The notes beneath the pieces were generated by a model. The model ran no database searches. It worked only from the letters and a program-made list of their open reading frames with translations, and was not told the DNA's origin. A DNA stretch of 49,920 bases from Glomus cerebriforme. Taxonomy: Eukaryota > Glomeromycota > Glomeromycetes > Glomerales > Glomeraceae. Below, piece after piece: positions 48,405-49,920 of this stretch. The DNA lies in contig QKYT01000039.1 in assembly GCA_003550305.1 (NCBI GenBank), forward strand, positions 53,445 through 103,364. The letters are read 5' to 3'. The position numbers were made by a program, and so were the translations under genes. Position 1 is the stretch's first letter, and the number at the start of each line of letters is the position of its first letter.

Positions 48405-48840
48405 CTCGGCAGTCTATACATCCTAATGACATCTTTATTCCATTTAGTAGGGTCATTCATCACATTTTGTTGATTGAAATACCACTTCAATAAATTGTTC
48501 CAAATTTCAATTTCATCCATATTTAAATAACAATAATTCTAATAATGGAGCTTTTAAATTAATGAAGTTTTCAGAATTAAATAAAACTTTGGGTTCTTCA
48601 CATATTTTTCAAGACAAAAATTCCATAATCCTTTAAAAGTTTCATGCTGATAAACAGCAGTTTCAAGAATTCCAGTTGGATTTTGTTGTAAAATTCAATT
48701 ACAAGAAAATGAAGATGCCAAATTTCATTATTTTATTATATTATCCTATTATTCGTAAATACAATATAAAATTTAATTTGCAATGATTGGATATTAAGTT
48801 CATCCACTGTTATCAGTAATTTTAATACATCAGGACCTTG
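48405..48840 (-). pseudogene. BTB-BACK domain pseudogene
   Basis: Read on the minus strand, GPDVLKLLITVDELNIQSLQ is followed after a frame change and stops by QQNPTGILETAVYQHETFKG, LWNFCLEK, then MDEIEIWNNLLKWYFNQQN and DPTKWNKDVI. That order is typical of the end of a BTB domain followed by a BACK domain in the BTB(-TLDc) family expanded in arbuscular mycorrhizal fungi (remembered pattern). The BTB start and any TLDc part are missing or unrecognisable. Several frameshifts and stops exclude a working protein. Confidence 0.7.
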
Positions 48841-49385
48841 TAATTAATAAATAAACCTTAAAGTTTAAAAATATTATTGGTTTATTAATGATTTTAATGA
48901 TTTAAAAATTCATCAAAAATATTTTTTACTACATTATCTAAGAATGATATTGAATAAATGAGGATCAATATTTTGTTTTCTCAAAATAAATTTTCCATTC
49001 TCCTTTTTAGCCCATTCTAGAGGTTAGACCGGTTGTGTTTTTGAAAACTGGGTTTAAACGAATCGAGTTGGGTCAACCCCGTTTTAAACTAGTTTCAGTT
49101 GCAACCGATTTGCGCATCTGAATTATAAATTTGAAATTTATATTGAGAAATTATGAGAAAATATTGAAATTAAGAGAAATTATGAGAAAAAAATATTATG
49201 AAAAAATATTGAGAATTTTATGCGAAATATGAGAAATCATGAGAAATTATTGAGAAAATATGATAATTATTGAGAAATCATCTAAACCTGCTAAAGCCTA
49301 ATTCGAGCTGAATAACTGTTGATAATCACGTAATTTTTGAGCCAGCACTATGGATTTGGCCCGAATTACGTCATTACACTTTATT
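48841..49385. other. Spacer with a hairpin and a minisatellite
   Basis: 49028-49107 forms an imperfect hairpin (ACCGGTTG...GGTTTAAACG against CGTTTTAAACT...CAACCG). 49139-49290 is an imperfect tandem run of GAGAAATTAT / GAGAAAATATT units. No gene was seen. A GAGCCAGCACTATGGATTTG piece at 49340 resembles the centre of the pogo-like MITE. Confidence 0.6.
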
Positions 49386-49920
49386 GCGTTTAAACATTTT
49401 ACATATAAAAGTATCCTCGCGGAAAAGAGTGCACGGATACTTATTAAAAAATGTGTGTATCGTGATTCCTGAAATAAAAAGTACCCATTCCGATGCAGAA
49501 TGTGGAATTGATTAATTGAAATGCAGAGAAAACTAATTGTTAGTTAGACAGAACTCGAGCAAATCGCGTTTAAACATTTTACATATAAAAGTATCCTCGC
49601 GGAAAAGAGCGCACGGTTACTTATTAAAAAATGTATGTATCATGATTCATGAAATAAAAAGTACCCATTCCGATGCAGAATGGTAGAATTAATTAATTGA
49701 AATGTAGAGAAAAATAATTGTTAGTTAGACAGAACTCGAGCAAATCGCGTTTAAACATTTTACATATAAAAGTATCCTCGCGGAAAAGAGTGCACGGATA
49801 CTTATTAAAAAAGGTGTGTATCGTGATTCGTGAAATAAAAAGTACCTATTCCGATGCAGAATGGTAGAATTAATTAATTGAAATGCAGAGAAAAATAATT
49901 GTTAGTTAGACAGAACTCGA
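49386..49920. repeat. 180-bp tandem satellite, at least three units
   Basis: Units start with GCGTTTAAACATTTTACATA at 49386, 49566 and 49747, giving periods of 180 and 181 bp; the third runs off the window. Each has GTTTAAAC, CCTCGCGGAAAAGAG, GTACC(C/T)ATTCCGATGCAGAA and, at the end, CAGAACTCGAGCAAAT. Units differ by few substitutions and one small indel. There is no ORF. The left edge is abrupt (after TTACACTTTATT). Confidence 0.9.

Noticed and set aside
1..49920. CRISPR arrays, bacterial operons, prophage or viral genes
   Set aside because: No regularly spaced repeats other than the 180-bp satellite, no Shine-Dalgarno-led gene strings and no viral protein motifs; the intron-bearing genes are fungal in type.

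Overview
The window looks like a chromosome segment of an arbuscular mycorrhizal fungus (Glomeromycotina, most like Rhizophagus irregularis or a close relative). This rests on the very AT-rich sequence, short GT..AG introns of about 65-100 bp, and the gene families present. Those families are Kelch-type single-pass membrane proteins, F-box/LRR proteins, a protein kinase-like gene with a CxxC head, Crinkler-like and BTB-BACK relics, and RNase H-bearing LINE relics. The species call is inference; no database search was possible. No tRNA, rRNA, CRISPR array or bacterial-type operon was seen.

Layout: 1-9400 is repeat and relic territory. It holds a 1.4 kb dispersed repeat, a Crinkler-like NTPase pseudogene with an internal triplication, two stacked LINE 3' ends and an orphan pair of Kelch exons. 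11501-15881 holds two conserved housekeeping genes head to head: a SPIN90/Ldb17 (Dip1) family Arp2/3 activator on the minus strand (8 exons, 410 aa) and an ATG29-like autophagy scaffold on the plus strand (7 exons, 423 aa). 16830-34157 is a Kelch cluster: one plus-strand gene broken by an 11-bp deletion, its intact paralogue, an F-box gene, a decayed Kelch relic, and two intact minus-strand Kelch genes. 35340-39004 is a pile of short inverted-repeat elements plus the second copy of the 1.4 kb repeat. 40996-44049 is a divergent pair: a kinase-fold gene lacking its catalytic residues and an F-box gene, 262 bp apart. 44755-49920 is relics (single Kelch exon, third repeat copy, BTB-BACK pseudogene, GC-rich element) and ends in a 180-bp tandem satellite running off the window.

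The Kelch genes share one exon scaffold: a long first exon, micro-exons of about 41, 42 and 52 nt, a middle exon of about 190 nt, then a last exon with the membrane span and cytoplasmic tail. The same micro-exons can be recognised as orphans elsewhere in the window, so at least seven Kelch footprints occur in 36 kb. This is a birth-and-death family of putative surface proteins. F-box, Kelch, BTB and kinase-like families are all expanded in these fungi, so the window reads as a fast-evolving, transposon-rich region with one conserved pair of genes embedded in it.
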